41,307 bases of DNA. Source: Gemmatimonadota bacterium (GTDB lineage Bacteria; Gemmatimonadota; Gemmatimonadetes; Longimicrobiales; Gaopeijiaceae). The DNA is taken from positions 1 to 41,307 of the forward strand of contig PWZC01000297.1 in NCBI GenBank assembly GCA_003567615.1, given 5' to 3'. This document shows, piece after piece, positions 1-9,316 of the stretch. A program made the position numbers and the translations under genes. The first letter of the stretch is position 1. Each line of letters starts with the position of its first letter. Under the pieces are notes generated by a model. It did no database searches, was not told where the DNA came from, and saw nothing but the letters and a program-made list of their open reading frames with translations.

Positions 1-797
1 ACGATGGGAGTCGAGATCGAACCTGGAGTCTGATCGAAGGGCTGGCCAGGACTCACGAGGCGGTTCACGGGATCAAGCTGTCCCGGAACCAGGGCCACCA
101 GAAGGCGCTCCTGGCCGGGCTCGAGACCGCCCCCGGGGACGCCCTGATCAGCATCGATGCCGACCTGCAGGACGACGTGTCGGTCATGGAAGGCATGGTG
201 GACCACTACTTGGAGGGATCCGAAGTGGTCTACGGCGTCAGGGAGCGCCGGGACTCGGATACGCCCTTCAAGCGGTGGAGCGCTCAGACCTACTACCGCC
301 TCCTTCACTTCCTCGGCGTTCGCATCGTATACAACCACGCGGATTACCGCCTGCTGAGCCGGCGCGCACTGGAGTGCCTGCGTGAGTTCCGCGAGGTGAA
401 CCTCTTCATTCGGGGGATCATCCCTCTTCTGGGCTTCCCTTCCACCACCGTCACCTACACACGGACCAGCCGCTTCGCCGGTGAATCGAAGTACCCGGTC
501 AGGAAGATGCTCGCCCTCGCCATCGACGGTGTCACCTCTTTCTCGGCGGTGCCGCTCCGTCTGATCACGCTCACCGGGCTCGTGGTCTTTCTCGGCAGCA
601 TGGGCATCGCGGGGTGGGCGTTCTGGGTCAGGATCATCGGGGACACGGCCGTGCCGGGGTGGGCCTCCACCGTCATCCCGTTCTACTTCCTCGGTGGGGT
701 CCAGTTGTTCTGCATTGGTGTCATCGGAGAATACCTGGCCAAGATTTTCGAAGAAGTGAAGGGACGCCCCCGCTATTTCATCGAGACCACCGTCTAG
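1..797 (+). CDS. GT2 family glycosyltransferase (GtrB/DPM1-like) with C-terminal TM helices; 5' truncated by window edge
   Basis: Frame 3 is open from the window start: DGSRDRTWSLIEGL...ISIDADLQDD (GT2 DLQDD motif), then two hydrophobic segments (LITLTGLVVFLGSMGIAGWAFWV, VIPFYFLGGVQLFCIGVIGEYLAKI). The listed ORF start at 177 is internal. Confidence 0.9.
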   Translation, partial: DGSRDRTWSLIEGLARTHEAVHGIKLSRNQGHQKALLAGLETAPGDALISIDADLQDDVSVMEGMVDHYLEGSEVVYGVRERRDSDTPFKRWSAQTYYRLLHFLGVRIVYNHADYRLLSRRALECLREFREVNLFIRGIIPLLGFPSTTVTYTRTSRFAGESKYPVRKMLALAIDGVTSFSAVPLRLITLTGLVVFLGSMGIAGWAFWVRIIGDTAVPGWASTVIPFYFLGGVQLFCIGVIGEYLAKIFEEVKGRPRYFIETTV

Positions 798-808
798 CTT
801 GGCCCGCC

Positions 809-1732
809 ATGAGTCCGCCGATGAGTCCCTCGATGAAGAAGGTCCTCCGCGTCACGGTGGCGACTACGCTCCTGCTGGCCGGGGTGGTCGTGGCGGTTGC
901 CCTGGGCACCCTGGGCCTCGAATGGCGGAAGAACGCTGCGCCCGAGTGCCGTGTGGCGGCCTTCATGTACCATTCCGTGATCCCCGACTCTCTGCCGGGC
1001 CAGCGATTCGACATCCGACATTCGGACTTCAAGCGTCACCTGGGGGAACTGGATGAAGCCGGCGTGCGCGTCGTCGACCCGCTTATCTCAGAGTCGGCAA
1101 CGGGCTCGATGGCGGACGCAATTGAGGCGTGGTGCTCGCAGCATGACCGAGTGGCCATGATCACCTTCGACGCGGAGACCCCCTCCCACCACGCGACGCT
1201 CAGCGTCCCGGAGTTGAGGGCCCGGGACATGACCGCCGCCTATTTCGTGGTTACGGACTTCCTGGATGCGTCAAACTGGGTGAGCCGCAGCGACATCGAA
1301 GTCATGCTGGAGGCGGGGATGCGCGTGGGCTCCCACTCCCACCGGCATCCGCTGATGACTCGTATCCCCCCAAGCGAGGTTCGGGAGGATCTTTCGGCCT
1401 CCGTTGCCGTGCTCGGAGAACTCGCGGCCACCGGACCGCCCATGCTGGCCCTCCCAGGAGGACGGTACGACCCGGAGGTCCTCCGCATCGCGGGAGACAT
1501 CGGGTTCAGCCAGATTTTCACCTCCGACCCCTGCTACGTGAAGCCCACGACTCCCTCAAATCGGATCTGTCGAATCGAGGTACGCGGGGACCGGGGTCCG
1601 AGCCCACTGGAGTTCCTGGATTCGCCCTTCCTCGTGAGTCGCCAGGGCTGGTCGTGGGGATGGAAACGTCGCATAGAGGGGCTGACTGGGGTCTGGATAT
1701 GGGACCTCATCAGTCGCATGAGATATGGCTAA
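809..1732 (+). CDS. Polysaccharide deacetylase (NodB-like), membrane-anchored; degenerate first motif
   Basis: Start MSPPMSPSMKKVLRVTVATTLLLAGVVVAVALG (N-terminal anchor); VAAFMYHSV; TFDAE in place of TFDDG; HSHRHPLM metal motif. Confidence 0.8.
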   Translation: MSPPMSPSMKKVLRVTVATTLLLAGVVVAVALGTLGLEWRKNAAPECRVAAFMYHSVIPDSLPGQRFDIRHSDFKRHLGELDEAGVRVVDPLISESATGSMADAIEAWCSQHDRVAMITFDAETPSHHATLSVPELRARDMTAAYFVVTDFLDASNWVSRSDIEVMLEAGMRVGSHSHRHPLMTRIPPSEVREDLSASVAVLGELAATGPPMLALPGGRYDPEVLRIAGDIGFSQIFTSDPCYVKPTTPSNRICRIEVRGDRGPSPLEFLDSPFLVSRQGWSWGWKRRIEGLTGVWIWDLISRMRYG

Positions 1733-1764
1733 CACCGACCTGAACCCTCGAGACAATTTTTTCA

Positions 1765-2544
1765 ATGACGAGAGAATCCCATTCGCAACCTGACTGGTCG
1801 ATTGTCATACCAGCATACAATGAAGAAGACCGGCTACCCCCCTACCTTGCTGCCATTCAGGATTTCTTCGCCACGACGCCTTGGTCGGTGGAAGTCATAG
1901 TAGCCGATGACGGGTCTGTTGATAGAACGGCAAGCCTGGTTGAGCAGCTTGCTGACAGATGGCCAGCACTCAAGATCCACTCACTCCCCCACAATCAGGG
2001 AAAGGGCGCCGCGGTGCGACAAGGCATCCTGCGAGCGAGGGGCAAGCGGATCCTCTTCGCCGATGCCGATGGCGCGACGCCTATCTCAGAGCTCCATCGT
2101 CTCAGCAAGGCCCTTGACGAGGGAGCCGACATTGCGATCGGCTCACGGGCCGTCTCGGATTCAGAGACTCACGTGGAGACCAGCTGGCGGCGCCGGGTGA
2201 TTGGGCGGACGTTTCACGCAATGGTGTCAATTGTTGGGGTGCGCAAGATCCGGGATACACAGTGCGGATTCAAGGCATTCCGAGCCGAGGTCGCTCTTCC
2301 CCTTTTTGACACGCTAACAATCGATGGTTTTGGGTTCGACGTGGAAGTCATTCTTCTTGCGCAGCGCGCCGACCTGAGGATCGCTGAAGTGCCAGTGAAT
2401 TGGACTCATGTGGATGGCTCACGCATCAGTATTTTTCGAGACTCCCCCAGAATGGCAATGGACGTCGTTTCCGTTCGGGTCAAAATGCTTGGGGGAAGGT
2501 ACAAGGCTTGGCCTCCTCACGAATTGAAGCGCGGCCCCATTTAG
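1765..2544 (+). CDS. GT2 family glycosyltransferase (dolichyl-phosphate mannosyltransferase-like)
   Basis: DWSIVIPAYNEEDRLPPYL...VIVADDGSVDRTASL...ILFADADGATP...DTQCGFKAFRAEVA; typical DPM1-like GT2. Confidence 0.9.
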   Translation: MTRESHSQPDWSIVIPAYNEEDRLPPYLAAIQDFFATTPWSVEVIVADDGSVDRTASLVEQLADRWPALKIHSLPHNQGKGAAVRQGILRARGKRILFADADGATPISELHRLSKALDEGADIAIGSRAVSDSETHVETSWRRRVIGRTFHAMVSIVGVRKIRDTQCGFKAFRAEVALPLFDTLTIDGFGFDVEVILLAQRADLRIAEVPVNWTHVDGSRISIFRDSPRMAMDVVSVRVKMLGGRYKAWPPHELKRGPI

Positions 2545-2689
2545 AGCCACGGCCCCAACCATATTCCACTCGTGAGATATCTTGGATCCGGCCAGCTCTT
2601 TCCGGCACCTTGTCCGGGTTAGGGCCCCAAATGCGCCTTGCCCCCAACACGCGGCACGTCACCGAGACCGGTGAGCCGCGTTGTAGCGT

Positions 2690-3642
2690 TACTTCCCCAG
2701 GATATCAGTCCGCCGCGCTTTCCAGCATATCCCGCTCAATTTCAAGTGGCTTGATCGCGCCTGAGTCGCCCCAACTTGGATCGTGTCGGCGGGTATCTCG
2801 AGCTCTTTGGCAAAGTCCTCGGGACCCTGTTCTGCCCCGGCCACTCCCATCGCCGTCGAGACTCCCAAGCGATCGACCCTGGAACCTCCTGAGCTCGGTG
2901 CGCGGCAGGTACTGAGGAAGATCGGCAGCGCGCTCGGATCCGGCAGATTTCCTGTGTCGATGGCGGTTGGTTCATGCGGGCAGGCGTCCGGGGAAATCAA
3001 GCGCCAATTTTGCCCAAAGGCAGTGGTCAAGTCCCGCACGGGCCGGGCCAACGCTCACGCCCTTTCCTGATGGCGAGGTAGAGGCGGTCTCGCACCGCCT
3101 CGGGACCCAAGGGACAAGCCCCGCCGGTCCGTCCAGGACGCATACTTCAGCCAGCCACGTACCATTCGGATTTTCGGGAGACAGACATCTGACGTTGGCA
3201 AGACGATTTCGACAGCCTCCCGGAAGCCGACCAGCCCGTCGATGGAGACGACATTCGCCTCCCAGGCCCCGCAGTTCTTGTGTTCCGTGAGCACACCAGG
3301 CCAGCAACGTTGCCCCCTCTGCTTAGCTGGCCCAGAGATCCAGCAACTCCTTGTCGCCGGAAAGGGTTCTGTGGAAGGCCCCGGAAGATGGTCTGCATCT
3401 GGGCTTGGTTCCCGGGTCCGCATCTTCCTGTGAATGGCGCCCAGGAAGACGATCGCCCAAACCTCGTCGAGCGGCCCAGCCTGCCGCGCCTTCGAATTCT
3501 CAAGGACCAAATCAGTGGCCGGGATGCATAGCAACGGGCAAGTCTGCACTTGGTGAGGCTCCTTCAGGTGGTCCTGCATCCCCCCTTCGTCATGCCGCGT
3601 GCCAAGATGGTGAGCTGAGATGGTGTTCATTTGCTCGGCCAA
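2690..3642 (-). pseudogene. Decayed IS256-family (mutator-type) transposase remnant
   Basis: Minus-strand frames give TDLVLENSKARQAGPLDEVWAIVFLGAIHRKMR ... WPGVLTEHKNCGAWEANVVSIDGLVGFREAVEIVLPTSDVCLPKIRMVRGWLKYASWTDRRGL, resembling the IS256 core (YPIVFLDALxVKxR ... FWLxVLTELKNRGVxDILIxCVDGLKGFPEAI ... CIVHMIRNSLKYVxWKDRK). Interrupted reading frames; the catalytic D of FLDA is G. The extent below ~3055 is weakly supported. Confidence 0.7.
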
Positions 3643-3696
3643 GCGCGGGAACCGCCGATGCGCATCGAACCGGCGGCGTATGCCGTAGGGGCGACA

Positions 3697-5094
3697 CTAT
3701 CGCGGGGCCGACTCAGTGAGCAGACTAATGACGGGCCGGAACTTGCCACCTCTCGTCCGTGTCAGCTCGTCAACCAGTTCAACGCTGACTGAGACATGCT
3801 CGCCAACACGCTCCCGCAAGGCGGCTACCACAGGCCAAAGGTCCGATTCCTTACAACCTCCATGAAGAATGGCTCGCAGCCGAACCCGGCCCTCAGAATC
3901 CTGGATGATCTGACAATCCGCGATTCCCTCGGCGACCCGAAAGACCGGTCCAAGTCGTCCCACCCGCCGCCCGTCTGGTGTAAGGATAACATCGTCACGG
4001 CGACCCACGATGGAGTGAAAGAGGTAGACCTGCGCCTCCCCGTTGTCAGGTTCGGCCGGCTCTATCAGGTCGCCGATCCTATAGCGAATCAATGGCATCG
4101 CCAAGTTTAGGAAGCCGGTAGAAAGAAAGCTACTCACCGCGCTTCCGGAAGTATCCTCACGATCGTTTTCCAATTCCAAAAGCCCGAATGCAGGGTGAGC
4201 ATGCAGCAGTCCATCTTGGTGCTCGGCAATAAAAGCGCTCAACTCAACCGCCCCGTACTGATCGCGCACAGGACAGCTGAACGCCCGTTCGATCATCTTT
4301 CTTTGATTGGGTAGCAGGGTCTCAGACGACGTCATCACGAATCGTGGCTTTATGCGCCCCTGCTGGCCAGAACCAACGATCGCCGCGGCGACCTCATAGA
4401 TCGCTGACGGATAGGCGTCTATGTATACCGGATTGATTTCTTCTAGTTTGTCGATATAATATGGCAAATACTTGGGTGCCAGATGATAAGCTGAAAATAG
4501 TGTGTCATTCATCGCCGGATTGGGGCGCCAGAATGGAGGCCTATCGCGCTTCCCAGGCACGAGGGAACGTCCGGCGAATGTCGCACTACGAGAGAACGGT
4601 CCCGCACCGTGGCGGATGAGAAAGTCGGCCAGAAAGGCGTAGTTCCGCTGCAGCGCCTCGCGACTTACGCGGACTCGTAATGGCCGGCCACTGGTCCCAC
4701 TAGTGGAGTGGACGCGTACGTCGCGATCCGTAAATCCCTCGGAGTAGAACGCATATGGGTTCTCCCGCACCGCATCGCGGTCAAGCGGGGGAAAGAAATT
4801 TGAGAGTGTGGCGAGGCTCACATCGGCAGTCCGAAAGCCCCTTTCTCGCGCCAGTTGTCGGTAATAGGGCACATGCTTTAGAGCATGGTCTATCAAGTGA
4901 TGAAGGCGAGATTCCCGAAGTGCCCGAAGCTCATTCGGGCCCCCGGAGCCATCTTCCTGTAACTCCGCGAGCTCCTGCCGGTAAGCTTCCCCGAACCGCT
5001 GGCGACGCAGGTGATAGCCGTAAAGAGCCGTTGCCATGCACTGCATGGCCGTCGGCGCTTTCCGGTACAGTGCGTGGAGCATCCGCACGCTCAT
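3697..5094 (-). CDS. CapK / phenylacetate-CoA ligase-like AMP-binding protein
   Basis: Start MSVRMLHALYRKAPTAMQ (cat at 5092-5094); HVPYYRQLARERGF; VHSTSGTSGRPLRVRVS; MTSSETLLPNQRKMIERAF; QYGAVELSAFIAE; RIGDL. The listed start at 5391 is out-of-context upstream frame. Confidence 0.85.
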   Translation of the reverse strand: MSVRMLHALYRKAPTAMQCMATALYGYHLRRQRFGEAYRQELAELQEDGSGGPNELRALRESRLHHLIDHALKHVPYYRQLARERGFRTADVSLATLSNFFPPLDRDAVRENPYAFYSEGFTDRDVRVHSTSGTSGRPLRVRVSREALQRNYAFLADFLIRHGAGPFSRSATFAGRSLVPGKRDRPPFWRPNPAMNDTLFSAYHLAPKYLPYYIDKLEEINPVYIDAYPSAIYEVAAAIVGSGQQGRIKPRFVMTSSETLLPNQRKMIERAFSCPVRDQYGAVELSAFIAEHQDGLLHAHPAFGLLELENDREDTSGSAVSSFLSTGFLNLAMPLIRYRIGDLIEPAEPDNGEAQVYLFHSIVGRRDDVILTPDGRRVGRLGPVFRVAEGIADCQIIQDSEGRVRLRAILHGGCKESDLWPVVAALRERVGEHVSVSVELVDELTRTRGGKFRPVISLLTESAPR

Positions 5095-6353
5095 CGGCTC
5101 GCTGCCAGCTGTGAATACAAATCTGCCAACTTGGCACCGATCTCCCGGAACGAAAATACACGCTCGGCCCGGGCCCGCGCCGCGGCGCCGAGCCGACGTC
5201 GCAACTCGGAATCCTCGAAAAGCCGAATAATGGAGTCTCGGAACTCGATTGGTGTTTCGGCGATAATTACATCCACGCCATCCGTTAGCCCAAGGCCTTC
5301 GCAAGCAACCGGATGCGCTACGATGGGCTTTGAAAGCGCCATTGCATCTATCATCTTGAGCTTTGTCCCCCCCCCATCGTAGATTGGGCATACATATACC
5401 TGACTTCGGTAGACAAGCGGTCGCATGTCGTCTACAAATCCTGGTATTTCAATTCCTGCATATGGCGCGGCGAGCCGCCTTAACGATACGGACGGATTAC
5501 GGCCAATGATCTGGAGCCTAGCCTCAGGTCGTCTTTCGACAAGCAATGGCCAGACATCCGAAACCAGAAACTGCATTGCACTAGCGTTCGGGTACCAAGA
5601 CAGGCCACCCACGAAAATCAACGAGTCGGGCGTTTCAGGGGTATCCGCTGGAGAAGCAGTGAAGTAGTCGAGGTCCACACCGTTCGGAACCACCTCGGTG
5701 TGTACGCCCGGCACGACAGCCTTCAGTCGCTCTGCATCCAGTTCGGCACACACGAGATGGCGCCAGAAACGTCCCGCGAAGCTGCGCTCCACAGCCTGTA
5801 AACGTCGACCCTCCTGCCAGAAATAGACTCGCCTCAGCATGTTCGGCTCCTGACTCGCCCGGCGCAGCAACATCTCAGATTCGACATTATGGTGGTTGAG
5901 GCAGGCAGGCAGGTCATCAGCGACTTCAGCTATGTAGGGCGCAAGGCTAATGGTGTCCACGTGCACGAGTTCAGGATCGGATTGGGAGACCGCCTCCCTC
6001 ACAGCTTCCCGGTAGGCCATAGACTTACCCCAGCGAACAGTGAAGGGCTCACCAGGAAGCAGGGATCGAGCCGCAAGGCCGACCTGACCGATGGGATAAT
6101 CTTCCTGCGGCAAGTCGATGACCCTGCGCACGACTGCGAACTGCTCGAGAGCGCCCAATGCTGCGTCGACACTTTCTGCATCTGGCTGTTGTGACCGCTG
6201 CCTAAATGCGATGACCTCCAGTTCATGTCGCTCCCCGATAGCCTTCATCAAGTGATAGGACCTCTGACGTAGCCCTCCCTTTGGTGGCCAAGGCAAGAGA
6301 TGCGAGAGCCAGAGCACCCTGCGCCGTGAGTGATTTGGAGTGTCAGGCTGCAC
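5091..6353 (-). CDS. Group 1 (GT4) glycosyltransferase, resembling XrtA/PEP-CTERM-associated sugar transferases
   Basis: RRVLWLSHLLPWPPKGGLRQRSYHLMKAI...VVPNGVDLDYF...LIFVGGLSWYPNASAM...VCPIYDGGGTKLKMIDAMALSKPIVA. ATGA overlap with the next gene (5091-5094). Confidence 0.88.
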   Translation of the reverse strand: MQPDTPNHSRRRVLWLSHLLPWPPKGGLRQRSYHLMKAIGERHELEVIAFRQRSQQPDAESVDAALGALEQFAVVRRVIDLPQEDYPIGQVGLAARSLLPGEPFTVRWGKSMAYREAVREAVSQSDPELVHVDTISLAPYIAEVADDLPACLNHHNVESEMLLRRASQEPNMLRRVYFWQEGRRLQAVERSFAGRFWRHLVCAELDAERLKAVVPGVHTEVVPNGVDLDYFTASPADTPETPDSLIFVGGLSWYPNASAMQFLVSDVWPLLVERRPEARLQIIGRNPSVSLRRLAAPYAGIEIPGFVDDMRPLVYRSQVYVCPIYDGGGTKLKMIDAMALSKPIVAHPVACEGLGLTDGVDVIIAETPIEFRDSIIRLFEDSELRRRLGAAARARAERVFSFREIGAKLADLYSQLAASR

Positions 6354-7908
6354 GGGAGTCCTCCTGATGTTTTTTTTGCATCATTGCTGTTTCAGTACAC
6401 CCACAGGGCCATGCCACATAAAAAGTACAAAAGATGTATTTAGATATGAACCCACACAACCCGCGTCAGACATTTACACACGAGGGTACCGTCTTTGCCT
6501 TGAAAGAAGCCCCCGATGTCAATATTCGGACACCCCCATGTGAACGAACCGCTAGCCACGACTCAACGGGGACGAGATGGGAAGAGGACCAAATTTCTGA
6601 CAGGTCAACTCGGGATGGCGTTCGCTTGCGCCATTGACTCGCGGGCGAGATCCGTTCGCCAGAGTCATCGCCCTCGCTTCAGTTGACGGTAGCTATACCC
6701 TCACGTCCTCCCCGTCATGTTGGAGGAGACTCAGGTAATCTACTTGACAAGCGGAAAAGCCCAAACGGTCCATCGGCGCACGGGAGCCCCCTGTCGCTCC
6801 GCCCTTCACGGACTTGCTGGCGAGCCCATCGAGAACCTGACTGTGGATCCCCCAAGCCCCCTGCGCGTCGTCAATCCGATTCGGGCGTCGAGAGATTCAG
6901 TGGAGGACGGTTCGGAGTCGTCCGGGGTCCCCCCCCACATGAGGCTTTCCAATCCTCCTTCAAGTTGATCCGGGGTCGTGTCCAGGGGATTCCAGGCCCA
7001 AGAACCGGGGAAGGGGCCTTCCCTTCCATCACGTAATCCGGGATACGGCGTGTGCTGTCAGAGGAATCAAGGAACGACTTGAGGTAGCCCGACTCTCTTC
7101 GCAAGCCTCTTGAAAGCTCGTTCAGTGCTCAGGCCCCTCTCGAGTTGGCCGAAGATGTCACCGATGTGTTTGGCTGGCCGTCCGCAGAATCTAGACCTCT
7201 ACTCGGTTAGGACGATCCGGATCCGGATGACGGGCTCGTCGACGACGGGGGAGCACATATCGTTGAGGCCATGGATGGCGGTCTCCGGAACGTGACGGCC
7301 CGATCGCAGGCGGACGAAGACGGGAAGAGCGGCCTGCAGGAATACCCTGCTCCCATAGTCACAGGCGTCACCGAAGTGGGTTGTGGCGGCCCCGGGGTTG
7401 CCGGGAAGACGGGTCTTGATACGACCGCCTCGGCACTCGAGGCTGGAGAGTTCGATATATGGGATCCGCTCAGCGCCCGGAGTACGCCCTTGCTCAGTGA
7501 CGCTCCCATCGAGGCGCGCAAGGACGCCCACGTTAGTGGGGCGGCTTTGGCGGTCTCAAACACCTCGGATGTGGCTCAATCTCACCTGACAACCGGCTGG
7601 CCCAGAAGATCATCGCGGGCGGGCCGCCCGCCCCGCCAAGTGTTTGAGCGATCCGCCGAGACTCGCACCCCGGTCTATCTGCTGACACCGTTCGGCTCGG
7701 GACGGTTGGAGCCGGGGTGCTGTGGATTGCCCCCTGGACATCGGATGTCCGGAGGCAAGGAAGGATCAAGCAGAACCACAGCCCTCTTCATCCGACGACC
7801 TCGCAGGCCCCTGACTTGCTTCAGAGTCCCCGTGCCAGCTGCAGCAGGCTCAGCCGCTGAACTGCTATCGGTTTCTTCTATGTGGGCGTCCTGCAACACC
7901 CTCTCGTT

Positions 7909-9248
7909 ATCAGTAGTGTCCGGTTATAAGTCGAAGAGCCGCAACTGGTTGGAAATGGCGGCGTCTTTTGGGGTGTAGCGAGCAGCGGAAAACAGTTGCG
8001 GGAGAGGGGTTTTCTCGAACGGATGGACGCTGAGGATCTGTAGCATTGTGTAGAGATCTCGCTCGATTCCGAGGCGTTTCCTGGCGATAGCCACGAGCAG
8101 GTAGACCGAGATGGCGATCCAGATCTGGCTCTTGACCGCGTTCGAGGAGGTCCCGTAGAACGTCTTGATTCTGAGGTGCTGCTTGATCCACTTGAAGAAC
8201 AGCTCGACCTGCCAGCGCATGCGATACAGCTCGGCGACCGTGAGGGCGCCGAGCGTGAAGTCGTTCGTGAGGAAGTCGAGCTTCTTGCCGGTCTCCGCGT
8301 CCCGAAACGCGACGCGGCGAAGATGAGACGGGTAGTCCAGGGCCGAGGTGGTGCCCGTGAGCCGAATGGTCTGGTCGCAGACGAGGCCGGTCGAGCGATC
8401 CACCGGCCTGGAGTGGATGCGCTCCCATCGCATGCCGCGCTTGGCCCTCGTCACAAAGATGGCGTGGGCGGAGGTCAGCCGGTGCAGCCGGGCGAAGTCG
8501 ATGAAGCCCCGGTCGAACACGTAGATCGACCCAGGCTCGGTGACCAGAGCATCCAGGATCCTGACGGCGGCGAGCCTGGCCTCGGTGATCCAGGTGAAGG
8601 CGGGGATGCTTCCTCTCAGATCGAGCAGCGTATGCATTTTGACCCCGGCCTTGGTCGTCCTGAACCGAGCCCAGGGAAAAACCGAAAGAGAAAGGTCGAT
8701 GGTCGTGGCGTCGAGGGCGTAGACCGTGCGTTCCCTCTGGTCGATCTCCTCGAGGCCAAGCGGCTCGCTCACGTAGAGACGCCGCGCTTCCACGACGAGC
8801 CGCCGGGCGAAATCGGCGAAGATGCGCCAATCTCGTTTCTCGTTCGCGTCGGCCAGTGTACTGCGGGCCACGGCTCCCCGGATCCCGAGATGGTAGAGCT
8901 TGTCGGGCACGGCCCCGAGGCAGGCCTCGATGTCGCGAAGGCTGTCCCGGTCGGTGAGCTGGGCGAAGGACATCGCCAGATACTGGTCGCGGACCGAAAA
9001 GCTCCGGATCCGTCGGTTCCCATCGTAGCGCCGGATGCATCGGTCCAGAACGAACCGCGATCCGTGCGCCATGACCTGGGAGAATGCCATCCGCCCCTCG
9101 TTCATCGACCGCTCCTTTGGGTGAGTTCACCAAAGAATGCGGACGCGCTTGCCGAGGTTCAAACCGGTGCGGCCCCATCAGCCTCACAAAACGTTGCAGT
9201 GTATTAACATGCAGAGTCGGTCGCTCAGCTTAACCGGACACTACTGAT
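7909..9248 (-). mobile_element. IS4-family insertion sequence with 18-bp perfect terminal inverted repeats
   Basis: Ends ATCAGTAGTGTCCGGTTA (7909-7926) and TAACCGGACACTACTGAT (9231-9248) flank one IS4-type transposase ORF. No target-site duplication apparent by eye. Confidence 0.9.
7924..9105 (-). CDS. IS4-family DDE transposase
   Basis: 393 aa; VYALDATTIDLSLSVFPWA (D1), IYVFDRGFIDFARL (D2), YRMRWQVELFFKWIKQHLRIKTF (YREK signature). All catalytic residues present. Confidence 0.93.
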   Translation of the reverse strand: MNEGRMAFSQVMAHGSRFVLDRCIRRYDGNRRIRSFSVRDQYLAMSFAQLTDRDSLRDIEACLGAVPDKLYHLGIRGAVARSTLADANEKRDWRIFADFARRLVVEARRLYVSEPLGLEEIDQRERTVYALDATTIDLSLSVFPWARFRTTKAGVKMHTLLDLRGSIPAFTWITEARLAAVRILDALVTEPGSIYVFDRGFIDFARLHRLTSAHAIFVTRAKRGMRWERIHSRPVDRSTGLVCDQTIRLTGTTSALDYPSHLRRVAFRDAETGKKLDFLTNDFTLGALTVAELYRMRWQVELFFKWIKQHLRIKTFYGTSSNAVKSQIWIAISVYLLVAIARKRLGIERDLYTMLQILSVHPFEKTPLPQLFSAARYTPKDAAISNQLRLFDL

Positions 9249-9316
9249 GGCCGGCAGGAAAATCAGGGCGATCGACTCACCCAACAGCCGGGCGACAAGA
9301 CATCAACTCACCCCGA

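Noticed and set aside
2545-3054. Independent gene between the second GT2 and the IS256 remnant
   Set aside because: ORFs are short and conflicting. Part (FGQNWRLISP) could be frameshifted IS256 C-terminus but is too weak to call separately.
7910-9187. 425-aa minus-strand ORF within the IS
   Set aside because: Alternate frame of the IS4 transposase; R/P/G-rich with no motifs, whereas the 7924-9105 frame has DDE and YREK.
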